Of a DNA stretch of 64,000 nt, positions 37,774 to 51,283 are shown piece by piece. The stretch is from Polynucleobacter sp. MWH-Svant-W18 (GTDB lineage: Bacteria; Pseudomonadota; Gammaproteobacteria; Burkholderiales; Burkholderiaceae), in the NCBI RefSeq assembly GCF_018687495.1, contig NZ_CP061293.1, forward strand, positions 434,001 to 498,000, read 5' to 3'. The notes beneath the pieces were generated by a model, which saw only the letters and a program-made list of their open reading frames with translations, did no database searches and was not told the origin of the DNA. The translations under genes were made by a program, and so were the position numbers. Positions within the stretch are counted from its first letter, which is position 1; each line of letters starts with the position of its first letter.

Positions 37774-39714
37774 ATGTCAGTTAGCAATCCCGAATTTTCT
37801 CACTCAGAAATATTGCGGCCTGTTCAAATCCAAGGCTCAGATCATCACCAAAAGGGTGGTTTGACTACTTTAGCTCTTGGCGCAATTGGGGTTGTGTTTG
37901 GCGATATTGGTACAAGCCCACTCTACGCGTTAAAAGTTTGCTTCGACCCTACCAACGGTATACCCATGACACCAGAGTCTATTTTTGGTGTGATTTCGAT
38001 GATCTTCTGGTCTTTTGTTATGGTGGTATCGCTAAAGTATTTATTGTTTGTCATGCGCGCAAATAACCATGGCGAGGGAGGCATTCTGTCTCTGATGGCG
38101 CTTGCTTTGCGTACAGCTAAAACCAACTCAAAGCGATCCGTTGTCATCATGATTGTGGGTGTTTTAGGGGCTTGCCTCTTTTATGGCGATGCGGTCATTA
38201 CACCGGCAATTTCAGTTTTATCAGCCATTGAAGGTACTACCGTTGTATCAGATAGCTTCATACCTTACGTATTGCCAATCACCATTGGGATTTTATTGCT
38301 CTTATTTCTATTGGAGAAAAAGGGTACCTCAGTAGTCGGTGCATTATTTGGGCCGGTCATGTTAGTTTGGTTTGGCTCCTTAGCGGTCATGGGTTTTTAT
38401 CAGATTCAGGATGCACCAGAAATCATTAATGCTTTAAATCCAATATACGCTTTTAGATTTATGATCCAGGACGCTGGGATTGCCTTTGCAGTGACTGGTT
38501 CAATCTTTTTGGTGCTCACTGGTGCAGAGGCTTTGTATGCTGACATGGGTCATTTTGGCATACGCCCGATTAAGTTTGCTTGGTTTTTACTGGTGATGCC
38601 CTGCCTTTTAATTAACTACTTTGGGCAGGGTGCGATGCTGCTAACCCAACCTGAAACCGTTTCAAATCCATTCTTTTTGATGGTCCCAGAGTCTTATACA
38701 TTTGCTTTGGTTGTGCTTGCAACTTTGGCTACTGTAATTGCTTCACAGGCTTGTATTTCTGGAGCCTACTCAATGACGAGCGAAGCTATTTTGCTTGGCT
38801 TCTTGCCACGCATGAAAATTGCGTTTACTTCAGATAAAGAAAAGGGGCAGATCTATGTTCCTTTCATCAACTGGATACTATGTTTTGTTGTGATTGGAAT
38901 TGTCTTGGCATTCAAGAAGTCTGAGAACCTAGCAAATGCCTATGGTGTTGCAGTTTCTACAACCATGCTATTAACAACCCTGCTAGCTGCAGTAGTCATG
39001 AAGGCATTGTGGAAGTGGAATGCTTTCTTAGTGGCCATCATCATTAGCTGCTTTTTGATTATCGACATCGGATTCTTCACTGCCAATCTCGTGAAGTTAT
39101 TCGAGGGCGGTTGGTTCCCCGTAGTCATTGCATCGATCTGCTTTTTACTCATGATGACTTGGTATCAAGGCCGTCAAATTGTGCGTAAACGTGTTCTGGA
39201 TGAAGGTATTCGGCTAGATACTTTTATCACCAGCTTGTTGCAGAATCCACCACATCGTGTGGAAGGCACTGCTATCTTTTTAACTGCTCACGTCGATTAT
39301 TTGCCGGTCTCCTTTCTTCATAATCTCAAACATAACCATGTCCTGCATGATCGCGTCTTTTTCTTAAAATGCAGCATTTGGGATGTACCCTATGTCAGTG
39401 ACGACCAGCGACTGACGATCAAAGAGCTTGGCCCCAATATTTATGTAGTGCGCGCAGTTTATGGATTTAAAGAAACTCCAGATAGCAATCAAATTTTGGC
39501 TTTGCTCGAGAGTCAGTTTGGCCTGAAATTTGATTTGATGAACACATCATTTTTTCTCTCGCGAGACACTATTGTTCCGACTACATTACCGGGTATGGCG
39601 ATGTGGCGCGAGCGCATATTTGCTTGGATGTACCAAAATGCTGGTCGCCAATCTGACTTCTTTAAGATTCCTGCAAATCGTCTAGTTGAATTGGGCGCAA
39701 AGGTGGAAATTTGA
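37774..39714 (+). CDS. kup: low-affinity potassium uptake protein Kup
   Basis: A 646-residue K+/H+ symporter with about 12 membrane helices, the signature [11 protein letters not shown] (about 48-58) and a C-terminal cytoplasmic domain (about 475-646). AAAAGGA precedes the ATG. There is a 170-base gap from the tRNA on the other strand. The next gene overlaps its stop region or begins within 12 bases. Confidence 0.95.
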   Translation: MSVSNPEFSHSEILRPVQIQGSDHHQKGGLTTLALGAIGVVFGDIGTSPLYALKVCFDPTNGIPMTPESIFGVISMIFWSFVMVVSLKYLLFVMRANNHGEGGILSLMALALRTAKTNSKRSVVIMIVGVLGACLFYGDAVITPAISVLSAIEGTTVVSDSFIPYVLPITIGILLLLFLLEKKGTSVVGALFGPVMLVWFGSLAVMGFYQIQDAPEIINALNPIYAFRFMIQDAGIAFAVTGSIFLVLTGAEALYADMGHFGIRPIKFAWFLLVMPCLLINYFGQGAMLLTQPETVSNPFFLMVPESYTFALVVLATLATVIASQACISGAYSMTSEAILLGFLPRMKIAFTSDKEKGQIYVPFINWILCFVVIGIVLAFKKSENLANAYGVAVSTTMLLTTLLAAVVMKALWKWNAFLVAIIISCFLIIDIGFFTANLVKLFEGGWFPVVIASICFLLMMTWYQGRQIVRKRVLDEGIRLDTFITSLLQNPPHRVEGTAIFLTAHVDYLPVSFLHNLKHNHVLHDRVFFLKCSIWDVPYVSDDQRLTIKELGPNIYVVRAVYGFKETPDSNQILALLESQFGLKFDLMNTSFFLSRDTIVPTTLPGMAMWRERIFAWMYQNAGRQSDFFKIPANRLVELGAKVEI

Positions 39715-39725
39715 GAAGTTTGCTC

Positions 39726-40217
39726 ATGCGCTCAAAAGTATTCCTTGGAATTTTTTTGGTAGCTTGTTCGCTTAGTAGTCTAGTCTTGGCGACTCCCGCA
39801 GAAGAGGCTGAGCTTGAGCAGCTCGATAAGATTGAGCAGGAGCTAGAGCTACAACGAGATTGGGCCAAATATCGTTGGGGTAAAGCCTCTTCCGAGTGCT
39901 ATCAAAACTACTGGGTGAATTCCTGTATTAGAGATGCTCGCGCGCAATATCGCAAAGAGATTGATCCGATTACAGAACAAGAAATTGCTTTGCATGAGGT
40001 TCAGCGCAAACTGCGTAAAAGCCTAAAGGATCAGGATGATATTAAGCGTGCTGCAGAGCGTGCTTCTCCTGAAAAAGCTGCTGAGCGCGCTGATAATCAA
40101 AAAGAGTTTGAAGAGAAGCAAAAAGCAGCCGCGCAAAGGGCTGCTGATCTAGAGCAGCGCCGTAAAGATGCTCCAAAGCGCGCTCAAGAAAATAAAGCCG
40201 GCACACAACTCGACTAG
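39726..40217 (+). CDS. secreted or lipidated charged helical protein with a Cys pair
   Basis: A protein of 163 residues from ATG 39726 (GAGAAG seven bases upstream); TTG starts at 39711 and 39720 are possible. The N-terminal hydrophobic stretch FLGIFLVACSLSSLVLA can be read as a signal peptide cut after LA or as a lipobox (LVAC). The mature part contains ECYQNYWVNSCIRDARAQYR, a Cys pair that looks structurally important. A long Lys/Glu/Ala-rich helix follows. Similar proteins occur in Burkholderiales to my memory; function unknown. Next to radA, seven bases apart. Confidence 0.7.
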   Translation: MRSKVFLGIFLVACSLSSLVLATPAEEAELEQLDKIEQELELQRDWAKYRWGKASSECYQNYWVNSCIRDARAQYRKEIDPITEQEIALHEVQRKLRKSLKDQDDIKRAAERASPEKAAERADNQKEFEEKQKAAAQRAADLEQRRKDAPKRAQENKAGTQLD

Positions 40218-40224
40218 GTAAATT

Positions 40225-41589
40225 TTGGCTAAAGTTAAAACGGTTTATGTCTGCCAGTCATGTGGCGGGACTTCTGCGAAGTGGTCGGGTCAATGCCCAT
40301 CTTGTCAGGCCTGGAATACGATGGAGGAGGGCTTACCCGAGACCACCTCGAATGCTCGCTTTCAGGGCTTGGCACAATCACTACCAAGACAAAAGCTTTC
40401 TGCTATTGCAGCTGAAGATCTACCAAGATTTAGTACGGGCGTAGAAGAGTTCGATCGTGTTTTAGGTGGTGGACTTGTTCCAGGTGGTGTTGTGCTTTTA
40501 GGCGGTGACCCTGGTATTGGCAAGTCGACACTCTTATTGCAAGCTTTGGCCGAAATGAGTGCATCTGGTATGAATGTGCTCTATAGCAGCGGTGAAGAAT
40601 CTGCAGCGCAAATTGCATTGCGGGCTAAACGTATTGCTTTGGATGCGCCTCAATTAGAGGTCTTAGCAGAAATTCAGTTAGAAAAACTGATCTCAATCAT
40701 GGATACCGTCAAACCACAGGTATTGGTGGTGGACTCTATTCAAACTTTATATTCAGAAGTGCTCAGTTCGGCTCCTGGCTCTGTGGCGCAAGTACGGGAG
40801 TGCGCTGCGCAGTTAACCAGGGCAGCAAAATCGAGTGGCATTTGCGTATTGATGGTGGGCCATGTGACGAAAGACGGCCACCTTGCAGGCCCCAGAGTTC
40901 TGGAGCACATCGTGGATACGGTTTTGTATTTTGAGGGCGATACGCATTCCTCGTTTCGATTGGTGCGTTCAATCAAGAATCGTTTCGGGGCCGTGAATGA
41001 ATTAGGTGTTTTCGCCATGACTGAAAAAGGTCTGCGTGGCGTCACTAATCCTTCTGCAATTTTCTTATCGCAACATGAACAAATGGTGCCAGGAGCTTGC
41101 GTCTTAGTAACGCAAGAGGGCAGTAGACCGTTATTGGTTGAAATTCAGGCATTGGTTGATACCGCGCATGTTCCTAATCCACGGCGCTTGGCTGTTGGCT
41201 TAGAGCAAGCCCGCCTTGCTATGCTCTTGGCCGTCTTGCATCGCCATGCAGGTATCGCATGTTTTGATCAGGATGTTTTCTTAAACGCGGTGGGTGGAGT
41301 AAAAATTTCTGAGCCCGCGGCTGACCTAGCAGTGCTCTTGGCGATCCAGTCATCGATTCGCAATAAGGCTCTGCCCAAAGAGCTGATCGTCTTTGGTGAG
41401 GTGGGTTTGGCTGGCGAAATCCGTCCATGCCCACGGGGTCAAGAACGTCTTAAAGAGGCTGCCAAACTGGGTTTTACTGTCGCCATTATTCCCAAGGCCA
41501 ATATGCCTAAGACGAAGATTCCAGGCTTAAAAGTAATACCAGTAGAGCGGATTGATCAAGCGATAGCAGCAGCAGCTGAACTCAGTTAA
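40225..41589 (+). CDS. radA: DNA repair protein RadA
   Basis: A 454-residue RecA-like branch-migration helicase. A zinc finger is formed by Cys10, 13, 24 and 27; Walker A GGDPGIGKST lies at 93-102; the RadA motif KNRFG (SIKNRFGAVNE) and a C-terminal Lon-like domain follow. The start is TTG 40225 with AGG six bases upstream. It converges on prmB with only four bases between the stops. Confidence 0.96.
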   Translation: MAKVKTVYVCQSCGGTSAKWSGQCPSCQAWNTMEEGLPETTSNARFQGLAQSLPRQKLSAIAAEDLPRFSTGVEEFDRVLGGGLVPGGVVLLGGDPGIGKSTLLLQALAEMSASGMNVLYSSGEESAAQIALRAKRIALDAPQLEVLAEIQLEKLISIMDTVKPQVLVVDSIQTLYSEVLSSAPGSVAQVRECAAQLTRAAKSSGICVLMVGHVTKDGHLAGPRVLEHIVDTVLYFEGDTHSSFRLVRSIKNRFGAVNELGVFAMTEKGLRGVTNPSAIFLSQHEQMVPGACVLVTQEGSRPLLVEIQALVDTAHVPNPRRLAVGLEQARLAMLLAVLHRHAGIACFDQDVFLNAVGGVKISEPAADLAVLLAIQSSIRNKALPKELIVFGEVGLAGEIRPCPRGQERLKEAAKLGFTVAIIPKANMPKTKIPGLKVIPVERIDQAIAAAAELS

Positions 41590-41593
41590 TTTA

Positions 41594-42490
41594 TTAACGT
41601 AGGTCTTCTGCTTGTATGAGGAGTACTTGCTCTTCTCCAGCGGAAACCTCCATCCAAATTGCTGGAATTTGTGGGAAGGCTTTCTTAAAGTTCTCATACT
41701 CATTGCCAATTTCTAGCAGGATGGCACCGCGCTCAGATAAGTAATCTGGCGCATGAGCGATGATTCTTCTGATTAAATCCATGCCATCTTCACCACCCGC
41801 TAAAGCCAAGGCAGGCTCGGCGTGATACTCAGCGGGAAGTACGCTCATTGAATTTGCATTCACATAAGGGGGATTGCAAATAATGAGGTCGAACAGGTTA
41901 TCTTCATTGGGCTCTGGCAATGCATCCCATAAGTCACCATTGAGTAGTTCGATTTGAGAATTCAAACTATGACGATCAACATTACGAGCTGCCACCGAAA
42001 GTGCCGGCATGCTGATGTCACAAGCGCTCACCCGAATATCAGGGCAGGAGAGAGCTAATAAAATAGCTAATGAACCATTGCCAGTACAAAGGTCTAAAGC
42101 TTTACCATCTGCTGGTAACCAAGGCTCTAATGAGCCATCTGCAATGAGTTCGGCAATCCATGAACGAGGAACAATACTTTGTTCGCTACAGAAAAATGGC
42201 ACACCCATCAGCCATGCTTCACCTAGGATGTAGGCCAGAGGTTTGCGGGTGGAGATTCTTTCGTTGGCAACTGCAAAGGCTTTTTTATACTGCTCATCTG
42301 AGATGGAATCTCCAAGGTGATCCAGGGTCTCTGCAGGACTTAAATGAATTTGCTTGCTGGTAATCCATAAAGCTTCGCTATGGGCATCAATCGCGCCATG
42401 CCCATAATGCAAGTTTGCTGCTGCTAGTTTTTGAGAGATTAGCTCAATACACTGATTGACTGTAAGGGGTGGTTGAGGCTCAGGGTCCAT
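41594..42490 (-). CDS. prmB: ribosomal protein L3 N5-glutamine methyltransferase
   Basis: A 298-residue SAM-dependent enzyme that methylates a Gln in protein L3. The NPPY motif at 206-209 binds the glutamine amide, and ALDLCTGNGSLAILLA is the SAM loop. VPRSWIAELI is closer to PrmB than to the release-factor enzyme PrmC. It is the last gene of dapD-dapE-prmB. Confidence 0.88.
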   Translation of the reverse strand: MDPEPQPPLTVNQCIELISQKLAAANLHYGHGAIDAHSEALWITSKQIHLSPAETLDHLGDSISDEQYKKAFAVANERISTRKPLAYILGEAWLMGVPFFCSEQSIVPRSWIAELIADGSLEPWLPADGKALDLCTGNGSLAILLALSCPDIRVSACDISMPALSVAARNVDRHSLNSQIELLNGDLWDALPEPNEDNLFDLIICNPPYVNANSMSVLPAEYHAEPALALAGGEDGMDLIRRIIAHAPDYLSERGAILLEIGNEYENFKKAFPQIPAIWMEVSAGEEQVLLIQAEDLR

Positions 42491-42506
42491 GATAGGCTAT
42501 CTTAGA

Positions 42507-43658
42507 TTAGGCAATAAGCTGCTCAAGAGTCTTGCGATAAATATTCTTTAGCGGCTCAACATCATCAACATTGACGCACTCATCAATTTTATGACTCGTC
42601 GCATTGATAGGCCCGAATTCCACTACCTCTTTGCAGATCTTGGCAATAAAGCGGCCATCGCTAGTCCCGCCAGTTGTTGATAACTCAGTCTCAATATTTG
42701 TTTCTGCTTTGATAGCTTGGCGTAAGGCGCCTGCTAGGTCGCCATCACCAGTAATAAATGGACTGCCACCCAAGACCCAATCAATCTCAAAATCAATGCC
42801 AGCATTGCTTAAGATCTTTTCTAGGCGCTCGCGCAATTGTTCTGGCTTGCTCTCAGTGGAAAAGCGGAAATTAAAATCAATGACTAGCTCGCCAGGAATG
42901 ACGTTGTTTGCACCAGTACCTGCGTGGATATTGGAAATCTGAAAACTGGTCGGCTGGAAGTATTGATTCCCTTTATCCCACTCTGTTTCTACCAGGGCTG
43001 CAATTGCTGGTGCAGAAAGATGAATGGGGTTTTGACCTAAGTGAGGGTAGGCGATATGCGCTTGTATGCCTTTTACCCTGAGCTTGCCTGATAAAGAACC
43101 ACGACGACCATTTTTAATCATGTCGCCTAGTTGGTCGACTGAAGTAGGTTCACCAATGACGCAATAATCTAAGCGCTGACCGTGCTTTTGTAAGCGTTCA
43201 CACATGATGACTGTGCCATCGTTCGCTGGCCCCTCTTCATCGCTGGTGATTAGAAAAGCGATCGAGCCTTGATGATCGGGATGGGTAGTAACAAACTCCT
43301 CAGTTGCAACAACAAAGCCCGCCAAGGAAGTTTTCATATCCGCAGCGCCACGACCATAGAGCATGCCATCACGAATAGTTGGCGTGAAGGGATTGCTAGT
43401 CCATTTTTCGAGGGGGCCAGTAGGGACCACATCGGTATGGCCAGCAAACATCAAGACCTTGCCTTGATCGCCCGCTTTACCTTTTTTGATTGCCCACAGA
43501 TTAGTTACCTGAAAGTTATCGGGACCACTCACAACACTTTCTGTATGAAAGCCAGCTGCTTGCAATCGTTTAGCAATCAATTCTTGGCATCCACCATCAG
43601 CTGGCGTAACGGAATGGCAGGCAATGAGAGCTTCGGCTAGCTCAAGGGCGGCACTCAT
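42507..43658 (-). CDS. dapE: succinyl-diaminopimelate desuccinylase
   Basis: A 383-residue M20-family zinc hydrolase in the lysine/diaminopimelate path. The metal-site segment [13 protein letters not shown] (about 69-81), the [10 protein letters not shown] segment, the [11 protein letters not shown] catalytic loop and the late ATSHKIDE segment are complete. Begins 5 bases after dapD, ends 16 bases before prmB. The ATG lies close behind the dapD stop, indicating one transcript. Confidence 0.95.
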   Translation of the reverse strand: MSAALELAEALIACHSVTPADGGCQELIAKRLQAAGFHTESVVSGPDNFQVTNLWAIKKGKAGDQGKVLMFAGHTDVVPTGPLEKWTSNPFTPTIRDGMLYGRGAADMKTSLAGFVVATEEFVTTHPDHQGSIAFLITSDEEGPANDGTVIMCERLQKHGQRLDYCVIGEPTSVDQLGDMIKNGRRGSLSGKLRVKGIQAHIAYPHLGQNPIHLSAPAIAALVETEWDKGNQYFQPTSFQISNIHAGTGANNVIPGELVIDFNFRFSTESKPEQLRERLEKILSNAGIDFEIDWVLGGSPFITGDGDLAGALRQAIKAETNIETELSTTGGTSDGRFIAKICKEVVEFGPINATSHKIDECVNVDDVEPLKNIYRKTLEQLIA

Positions 43659-43663
43659 AAAAT

Positions 43664-44491
43664 TTAGTCGCGCAGTAATTCGTTAATAGCTGTCTTTGCT
43701 CTGGTTTGAGCATCCACTTTTTTAACGATGATGGCTGCATATAGACTGTACTTTCCGCAGGCTGAAGGAAGCGAGCCAGGAACTACCACTGAGCCAGCAG
43801 GAACGCGACCGTAATGCACTTCACCAGTTTCGCGATCGTAAATTTTGGTGCTTTGGCCAATGTAGACGCCCATAGAGAGCACAGCATTCTCTTCAATGAC
43901 AACACCTTCAACCACTTCGGAGCGGGCACCAATAAAGCAGTTATCTTCGATGATTACCGGGCCGGCTTGGATTGGCTCCAAAACACCGCCAATGCCAACA
44001 CCACCGGAAAGATGAACATTTTTGCCGATCTGGGCACAAGAACCGACTGTTGCCCAAGTGTCGACCATGGTGCCTTCACCTACATAAGCACCAATATTGA
44101 CGTAAGAAGGCATGAGCACGGCGTTTTTGCCAATGAATGAGCCACGGCGTGCCATAGCAGGGGGTACAACGCGAAAACCGCCAGCAGCAAAATCGGCAGC
44201 CGTGTAGTTCTGGAACTTACTAGGAACTTTGTCATAAAACTGGGTATAGCCACCAGCGCCCATCGGAACGTTATCTTCTAGGCGGAAAGACAGTAAAACT
44301 GCTTTCTTAACCCACTGGTTTACTTCCCACTTGCCCACGTCACGACGTTCAGCAACCCGAATGGTGCCTGAATTGAGGCCTTCCAAGACGGCATTAACTG
44401 CGCCGCGGACATCGCTAGGAGCGCTGTCTGGAGAGAGGTTTGCGCGGTTTTCCCAGGCTTGTTCGATGATGCTTTGTGGTGATTGGCTCAT
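43664..44491 (-). CDS. dapD: tetrahydrodipicolinate N-succinyltransferase
   Basis: A 275-residue left-handed beta-helix acyltransferase, one residue longer than E. coli DapD. The hexapeptide repeat region covers about 105-230 ([20 protein letters not shown]). It supplies the substrate upstream of DapE for diaminopimelate and lysine. First gene of the operon. A TATAAT (44554-44549, minus) lies 58 bases before the ATG, but without a clear -35. Confidence 0.96.
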   Translation of the reverse strand: MSQSPQSIIEQAWENRANLSPDSAPSDVRGAVNAVLEGLNSGTIRVAERRDVGKWEVNQWVKKAVLLSFRLEDNVPMGAGGYTQFYDKVPSKFQNYTAADFAAGGFRVVPPAMARRGSFIGKNAVLMPSYVNIGAYVGEGTMVDTWATVGSCAQIGKNVHLSGGVGIGGVLEPIQAGPVIIEDNCFIGARSEVVEGVVIEENAVLSMGVYIGQSTKIYDRETGEVHYGRVPAGSVVVPGSLPSACGKYSLYAAIIVKKVDAQTRAKTAINELLRD

Positions 44492-44664
44492 GCTTTTCAG
44501 TTAACTATCAGATTGTTAAGGGATTTTGTCCCCAAAGGTAGATTTATCATTATATAGATGGGGCAAAAACACGTCTGAGTAGCCCCAAGCTTGCTATCAT
44601 CTTCCCACTTTAGTGTGAATTTTGACCCCTTTATCTAACCCTCCTTTCCTCCTGAAAATACGCC

Positions 44665-47600
44665 GTGCAACTGAAATCCATCAAACTTTCCGGCTTTAAG
44701 TCTTTTGTTGACCCAACCCATTTTGAAATGCCTGGCCAATTAATTGGTGTTGTAGGCCCTAACGGTTGCGGAAAGTCGAACATTATTGATGCTGTTCGTT
44801 GGGTTTTGGGTGAGTCGCGCGCAAGTGAATTACGCGGTGAATCAATGCAGGATGTCATTTTTAATGGTTCTGGTTTGCGCAAGCCTTCTGGTAGAGCTAG
44901 CGTAGAACTCATTTTTGATAACACAGAAGGACGCGCACAGGGTCAGTGGAGTGCTTTTACAGAATTAGGCATCAAACGTGTATTAACGCGTGATGGTAAT
45001 TCTAGTTACTACGTCAATAACCAAGTTGTACGTCGTAAAGATATTCAAGATATTTTCTTGGGCACTGGAATGGGTCCAAGGGGTTACGCCATTATTGGCC
45101 AAGGCACGATCAATCGTATCTTGGAATCGAAGCCAGAAGAGTTGCGTGTTTTCTTGGAGGAGGCTGCTGGTGTTTCCAAATATAAAGAGCGTCGCAAAGA
45201 AACTGCTTCACGTTTAGAAGACACTGTAGAAAACTTAACTCGTGTTGAAGATATCTTGCGAGAGCTAGATCAACAGTTAACACGCTTGGAGAAGCAAGCT
45301 ACCGTTGCTGAGCGCCATGCTGAACTTTCTGCCCAAATGAAATCGCAACAACAGCTGTTGTGGTTCGTTCGTCAGACTGAAGCCGGTAAAGAGCAAGAGC
45401 GCCATGCTAATGGCATTCGTGATACACAAGTGAATTTAGAAGAGCAAACTGCTAAATTGCGCCATGCCGAAGCTGAGTTAGAAACTATGCGTACCCAACA
45501 GTACGCTCTGCAAGATAAAGTTTCCCAAGCACAAGGTGATTTGTATCAAACGAACTCTGATGTGAGTCAGGTTGAATCTCAGATTCATTATGTTCAAGAG
45601 GCGCGTCAGCGTTTGCAACAGCAGACACAAGATTTACAGGCGCAATTACAACGCTGGACCGTGCAAGAAACAGATGCTGCTCAAGCGCAACGCACAACTG
45701 AACATGAGTTATCAATAGCAGCTGATAAAGAGCAAAGCTTATTAGCTGATTTAAGCGGCTTGCAAGAAAAAATGCCAAGCCTTGAAGAGGCTTATCAAAC
45801 ATCTGCACGTGAACTCAATAGCGCGCGTGATGCTTTGGCTGCAATTGAGCAACGCCTTGCAAGTTTGGGCGAGCGTATGCGCGCCATGTCCGCACAAGCA
45901 GATGAATTGAAGGGTCGTGAGACCCGTCTTACCAGTGAATTAGAGGGTATGCGTAGACCCGATGCTCAGGCCCTGCAAATGGCAATTGATCGTCAGGCAA
46001 TGGCTGCGCGTAAAGTAGATGAGGCAAAGCAGCGTGCTGGTGAAACCCAGCTACGTGTGCCAGCAGCCGATGAGGCGCGAAACGCGGCTCAACAACAGAT
46101 TCAGATTGCAAACCAAGAATTGGCCCAAACTGAGGCAAAGCTCACGGCCCTAACGACCCTACAGGCGAGCGTACAAGCGCAAGGCAAGATTGGTCCTTGG
46201 TTAGAAAGTAAGGGCCTCAAGGAAAGCAAGCGTCTCTGGCAAGAGCTCAAAGTGGAGAGTGGCTGGGAAGCCGCCTTGGAATCTGTATTGCGTGAGCGTT
46301 TGGCTGCAGTGACTGCAAAAAGTGTTCAAGAAACTTTGGACTTGGCAAATGATGCTCCTCCGAGCCGTTTGGCAATTTTGCTTACTGAAGACATTACTCC
46401 TGCACATACGGCAGTACCGGCAGATTTCACACCATTACTCACTCGCGTACAAAGTGCAGGCCCTGCACGCTTGACCTCTGTGCTGCAAGAATGGTTAGAC
46501 AATATCTATATATCGAGCAGCCTCGAAGATGCTCTGCATCGCCGTGAAAAATTACCTGCTGGTGGTGCCTTTGTAACCCAACAAGGCCATTTAGTAAGTC
46601 GCGTGAGCGTCCAGCTGTATGCTGCTGATTCTGAGCAAGCGGGTATGTTGGCTCGTGCTCAAGAGATGGAGAGTCTTGAAAAGCAATTGCGCGCACAACA
46701 ACTCATGCAAAGCGAGCTCAAGGGCGAGTTAGATCAGTGCGTAGCAAATTACCAGGCTGCACATCAGGCTGCTGAGCAAGCTCGTATAAATGCAGAGCAT
46801 GCTGTTCAAGAGGCGCATGGCTTTGAAGTGGAAAGAATGCAGTTGACTCAGGCGGAAGAGCGGTACAGTCAACGTGCTGCACAAATTCAGAATGAGTTGC
46901 TTGAGTTACGTCAGCAAATGACTCAAACCAGTGCAAATCAAGAGCAATCAGCTTCAGACTTGACCCAAGCAGAAGAATCTAAGCAAGGTCTCCAAGAAAG
47001 CCTGCAAGCTGCTCAAGCAAAGCTTGAGAACTCTACGCACGAGCGCGATCGTTTACGTGAATCGCTACGCGTAGCAGAAATGGCTGCCCAAGAAGCGGCG
47101 TTTGCTACCCGCTCCTTGCAGCAACGGATTGCAGACTTACAACGTGATCAAAGTACGGCTCGTACTCAGATCATGGAGATCCAAGATAAGCATGACTTAG
47201 CTACCCAAGAGCTAGCAAGTTTGAGTGACGAAGAGGCACAAGATAAATTACAAGGTTTATTGTTAGCGCGCAGTGCACGTGAAGCGGCTCTGGCTAATGC
47301 GCGCACGGAACAAGATGCTTTGTTGCATCAGTTGCGTGAGGCTGATGAAGCTCGGATGCAGATTGAACGTGGCTTACAACCTATGCGTGACAAAGTAGTG
47401 GATTTGCAATTGCGTGAACAAGCTGCACGTTTGAACTTTGAGCAATTTGCAACCTTGCTAGCAGACGCAGAGGCTGACTTAACTGCCCTTGAGGCGAGTT
47501 TTAGCACTGATCTAAAAGTAGGGGCTTTGCAAACTGAAGTGAATCGTCTCAATACTGAGATTCAGTCACTAGGGCCAGTCAATATGGCTGCGCTTGATGA

Positions 47601-48186
47601 GTTGGCAAGTTCACGTGAGCGTAAACAGTTCTTAGATGCGCAATCCGCTGACTTAAATGAAGCAATGCAAACGTTGACTGACGCGATTGCAAAGATTGAT
47701 GCTGAGACACGTGATTTACTGCAGGGAACCTTTGATCAGGTTAATAGTCATTTCGGAAAACTCTTCCCTGAATTATTTGGCGGTGGTCATGCTGAATTAG
47801 TAATGACAGGCGAAGAGATTTTGGATTCAGGCGTGCAAGTCATGGCGCAACCTCCTGGTAAGAAAAATAGCTCAATCTACTTGCTCTCAGGTGGTGAGAA
47901 AGCCTTGACTGCGATTGCGCTGGTCTTCTCGCTCTTCCTTTTGAATCCAGCCCCATTCTGCTTACTTGATGAGGTGGATGCGCCATTGGATGATGCAAAT
48001 ACCTTGCGCTATGCTCAGCTAGTAGCCAAAATGTCAGATAAGACACAGTTTTTGTTTATCTCACATAACAAGATCACTATGGAAATTGCCCATCAACTGA
48101 TTGGTGTCACCATGCAAGAGCAGGGTGTTTCCAGAATTGTGGCAGTAGATATCGCATCTGCTGTATCGATGGTGGAGGCCGCCTAA
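44665..48186 (+). CDS. smc: chromosome partition protein SMC
   Basis: A 1173-residue condensin ATPase. Walker A GPNGCGKS lies at 31-38. Two long coiled-coil arms (about 170-500 and 670-1000) surround a hinge (about 510-640, with GPWLESKGLKESKRLWQEL). C-terminal signature LSGGEKALTAIAL and Walker B FCLLDEVDAPLDDAN are present. Start is GTG 44665. It leads smc-zipA-ligA. The ScpA/ScpB partners are not here. Confidence 0.96.
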   Translation: MQLKSIKLSGFKSFVDPTHFEMPGQLIGVVGPNGCGKSNIIDAVRWVLGESRASELRGESMQDVIFNGSGLRKPSGRASVELIFDNTEGRAQGQWSAFTELGIKRVLTRDGNSSYYVNNQVVRRKDIQDIFLGTGMGPRGYAIIGQGTINRILESKPEELRVFLEEAAGVSKYKERRKETASRLEDTVENLTRVEDILRELDQQLTRLEKQATVAERHAELSAQMKSQQQLLWFVRQTEAGKEQERHANGIRDTQVNLEEQTAKLRHAEAELETMRTQQYALQDKVSQAQGDLYQTNSDVSQVESQIHYVQEARQRLQQQTQDLQAQLQRWTVQETDAAQAQRTTEHELSIAADKEQSLLADLSGLQEKMPSLEEAYQTSARELNSARDALAAIEQRLASLGERMRAMSAQADELKGRETRLTSELEGMRRPDAQALQMAIDRQAMAARKVDEAKQRAGETQLRVPAADEARNAAQQQIQIANQELAQTEAKLTALTTLQASVQAQGKIGPWLESKGLKESKRLWQELKVESGWEAALESVLRERLAAVTAKSVQETLDLANDAPPSRLAILLTEDITPAHTAVPADFTPLLTRVQSAGPARLTSVLQEWLDNIYISSSLEDALHRREKLPAGGAFVTQQGHLVSRVSVQLYAADSEQAGMLARAQEMESLEKQLRAQQLMQSELKGELDQCVANYQAAHQAAEQARINAEHAVQEAHGFEVERMQLTQAEERYSQRAAQIQNELLELRQQMTQTSANQEQSASDLTQAEESKQGLQESLQAAQAKLENSTHERDRLRESLRVAEMAAQEAAFATRSLQQRIADLQRDQSTARTQIMEIQDKHDLATQELASLSDEEAQDKLQGLLLARSAREAALANARTEQDALLHQLREADEARMQIERGLQPMRDKVVDLQLREQAARLNFEQFATLLADAEADLTALEASFSTDLKVGALQTEVNRLNTEIQSLGPVNMAALDELASSRERKQFLDAQSADLNEAMQTLTDAIAKIDAETRDLLQGTFDQVNSHFGKLFPELFGGGHAELVMTGEEILDSGVQVMAQPPGKKNSSIYLLSGGEKALTAIALVFSLFLLNPAPFCLLDEVDAPLDDANTLRYAQLVAKMSDKTQFLFISHNKITMEIAHQLIGVTMQEQGVSRIVAVDIASAVSMVEAA

Positions 48187-51278
<3,092 letters not shown>

Positions 51279-51283
51279 TTCTA

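Noticed and set aside
44549..44554. TATAAT on the minus strand before dapD as a full promoter
   Set aside because: No -35 at an acceptable distance; mentioned only within the dapD entry.
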